Assembly (NCBI GenBank): GCA_030628805.1
Contig: DAOVQG010000267.1
Span: 1 to 6,505 of the forward strand
Length of the DNA stretch: 6,505 bases
Origin: JAGMDK01 sp023128695
GTDB taxonomy: Bacteria; Planctomycetota; Phycisphaerae; UBA1845; Fen-1342
Direction: 5' to 3'
Position 1 is the stretch's first letter. Every line of letters starts with the position of its first letter. The translations under genes were made by a program, and so were the position numbers. Shown here piece after piece: positions 6,179 through 6,505 of the stretch. The notes below the pieces were generated by a model, which saw nothing but the letters and a program-made list of their open reading frames with translations, had not been told where the DNA came from and ran no database searches.

Positions 6179-6317
6179 ACTAGTGCTCCATTACATCTCA
6201 ATTGATGGATGGGTGGCACGGCTGTGTCAGCCGTGTACAAGTCGCAGGTATTCACGGCCGACACGGCCGTGCCACCCATCCGCTTCTTCATCATTCCACG
6301 TGTCAAAGAGCACTAGT
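6179..6317. repeat. 10-bp inverted repeat bracketing the second B element
   Basis: ACTAGTGCTC (6179-6188) is exactly complementary to GAGCACTAGT (6308-6317), enclosing the family B copy at 6208-6280. The same ACTAGTGCTC occurs at 2575-2584 beside the first B copy, and its AGTGCTC core closes that unit at 2785-2791 in inverted form. It may mark the true end of the composite repeat unit. Confidence 0.7.
6208..6280. repeat. Family B inverted-repeat element, copy 2
   Basis: A 73-base element in the same orientation as the copy at 2600-2672 and identical at 72 of 73 bases. Outer GATGGGTGG (6208-6216) pairs with CCACCCATC (6272-6280). Arms are CACGGCTG-TGT-CAGCCGTG (6217-6235) and CACGGCCG-ACA-CGGCCGTG (6253-6271). 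C6253 restores the eighth pair of the second arm, which is a wobble in copy 1. It lies 55 bases upstream of the peptidase start, so transcription of that gene must start within the short remaining gap, or in or beyond the element. Confidence 0.93.
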
Positions 6318-6320
6318 GCT
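6309..6320. repeat. 12-bp palindrome at the junction of two repeat modules
   Basis: AGCACTAGTGCT is a perfect palindrome. It joins the right end of the bracketed B unit (GAGCACTAGT, ending 6317) to a following AGTGCTTCGTCACGCTTGA stretch that leads into element E. A similar AGTGCTTC begins the window at base 1. It looks like two module ends abutting. A binding site for a dimeric protein is also possible but unsupported. Confidence 0.5.
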
Positions 6321-6350
6321 TCGTCACGCTTGAGCTTTCGGATTGCGTTG

Positions 6351-6426
6351 TGTGTGCCACTGCTCTTGAGCAGTGTCTTCTTGGACCGACAATGGCGCTG
6401 GCACTGCTCCAGAGCAGTGGCACACA
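6351..6426. repeat. Family E inverted-repeat element
   Basis: A 76-base element. Outer stem TGTGTGC (6351-6357) pairs with GCACACA (6420-6426). Arms are CACTGCTC-TT-GAGCAGTG (6358-6375) and CACTGCTC-CA-GAGCAGTG (6402-6419), with a 26-base linker. The two arms differ only in the two loop bases, so each could also pair with the other to give a longer hairpin. The plan matches families A and B despite different sequence. The 79 bases that follow to the window end show no gene or repeat I recognise. Confidence 0.9.
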
Positions 6427-6505
6427 TTCCGATCGATACGTCGCAAAAGTCCTGTAGCGGCCGGGACCTCTCGAACCCAGAGACTACACCTTGTCACCTT
6501 GTCCC

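Noticed and set aside
6153..6207. Promoter for the peptidase gene (TTGAGA or TGTAAT on the minus strand)
   Set aside because: Neither hexamer has a matching partner at 16-18 bases: the position upstream of TGTAAT falls in the B element and reads TGCCAC.
6227..6427. A minus-strand reading frame of 66 codons
   Set aside because: It lies across elements E and B, its N-terminal part is the E hairpins, and no ribosome binding site or family resemblance is seen.

Overview
The window looks like a chromosome segment from a planctomycete, most likely of the Phycisphaerae or a relative. This is inferred from three things: GC-rich DNA, a secreted protease whose C-terminus carries GACC-type six-cysteine repeats and a dockerin-like tail, and intergenic spaces filled with inverted-repeat elements of kinds common between planctomycete genes. 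No taxonomic marker gene is present.

Layout. Bases 1-114 (minus strand) look like the 5' end of a group II intron (start of domain I), cut off by the window edge. It lies about 50 bases downstream of purQ (168-956, minus, GTG start), which encodes the glutaminase subunit of FGAM synthase. The gap 957-1345 holds two complete and two half copies of a small inverted-repeat element (family A). Next is a secreted or membrane-anchored helical protein of unknown function (1346-2575, plus, 409 aa). The convergent gap 2576-2948 is almost wholly repeats: an element of family B, a 28-bp perfect inverted repeat (C), a nested inverted repeat (F), and four tandem 25-bp units (D). A large secreted gingipain-type C25 cysteine peptidase fills 2949-6152 (minus). 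Upstream of it, 6153-6505 holds a second copy of element B (72 of 73 bases identical to the first) and another element (E). Nothing was recognised in 1088-1229 or 6427-6505.

The genes do not form an operon. purQ and the 409-aa gene diverge, the 409-aa gene and the protease converge, and no functional link between them is visible. The most unusual signal is in the repeats. Families A, B and E have different sequences but one plan: an outer stem enclosing two hairpins that each begin CAC and end GTG, separated by a linker of 4, 17 or 26 bases. The folded strand would be a three-way junction. A and B share identical arm geometry (8-bp stem, 3-base loop), with sequence differences that largely keep pairing. 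This suggests one structured, probably mobile, element class that has diversified.
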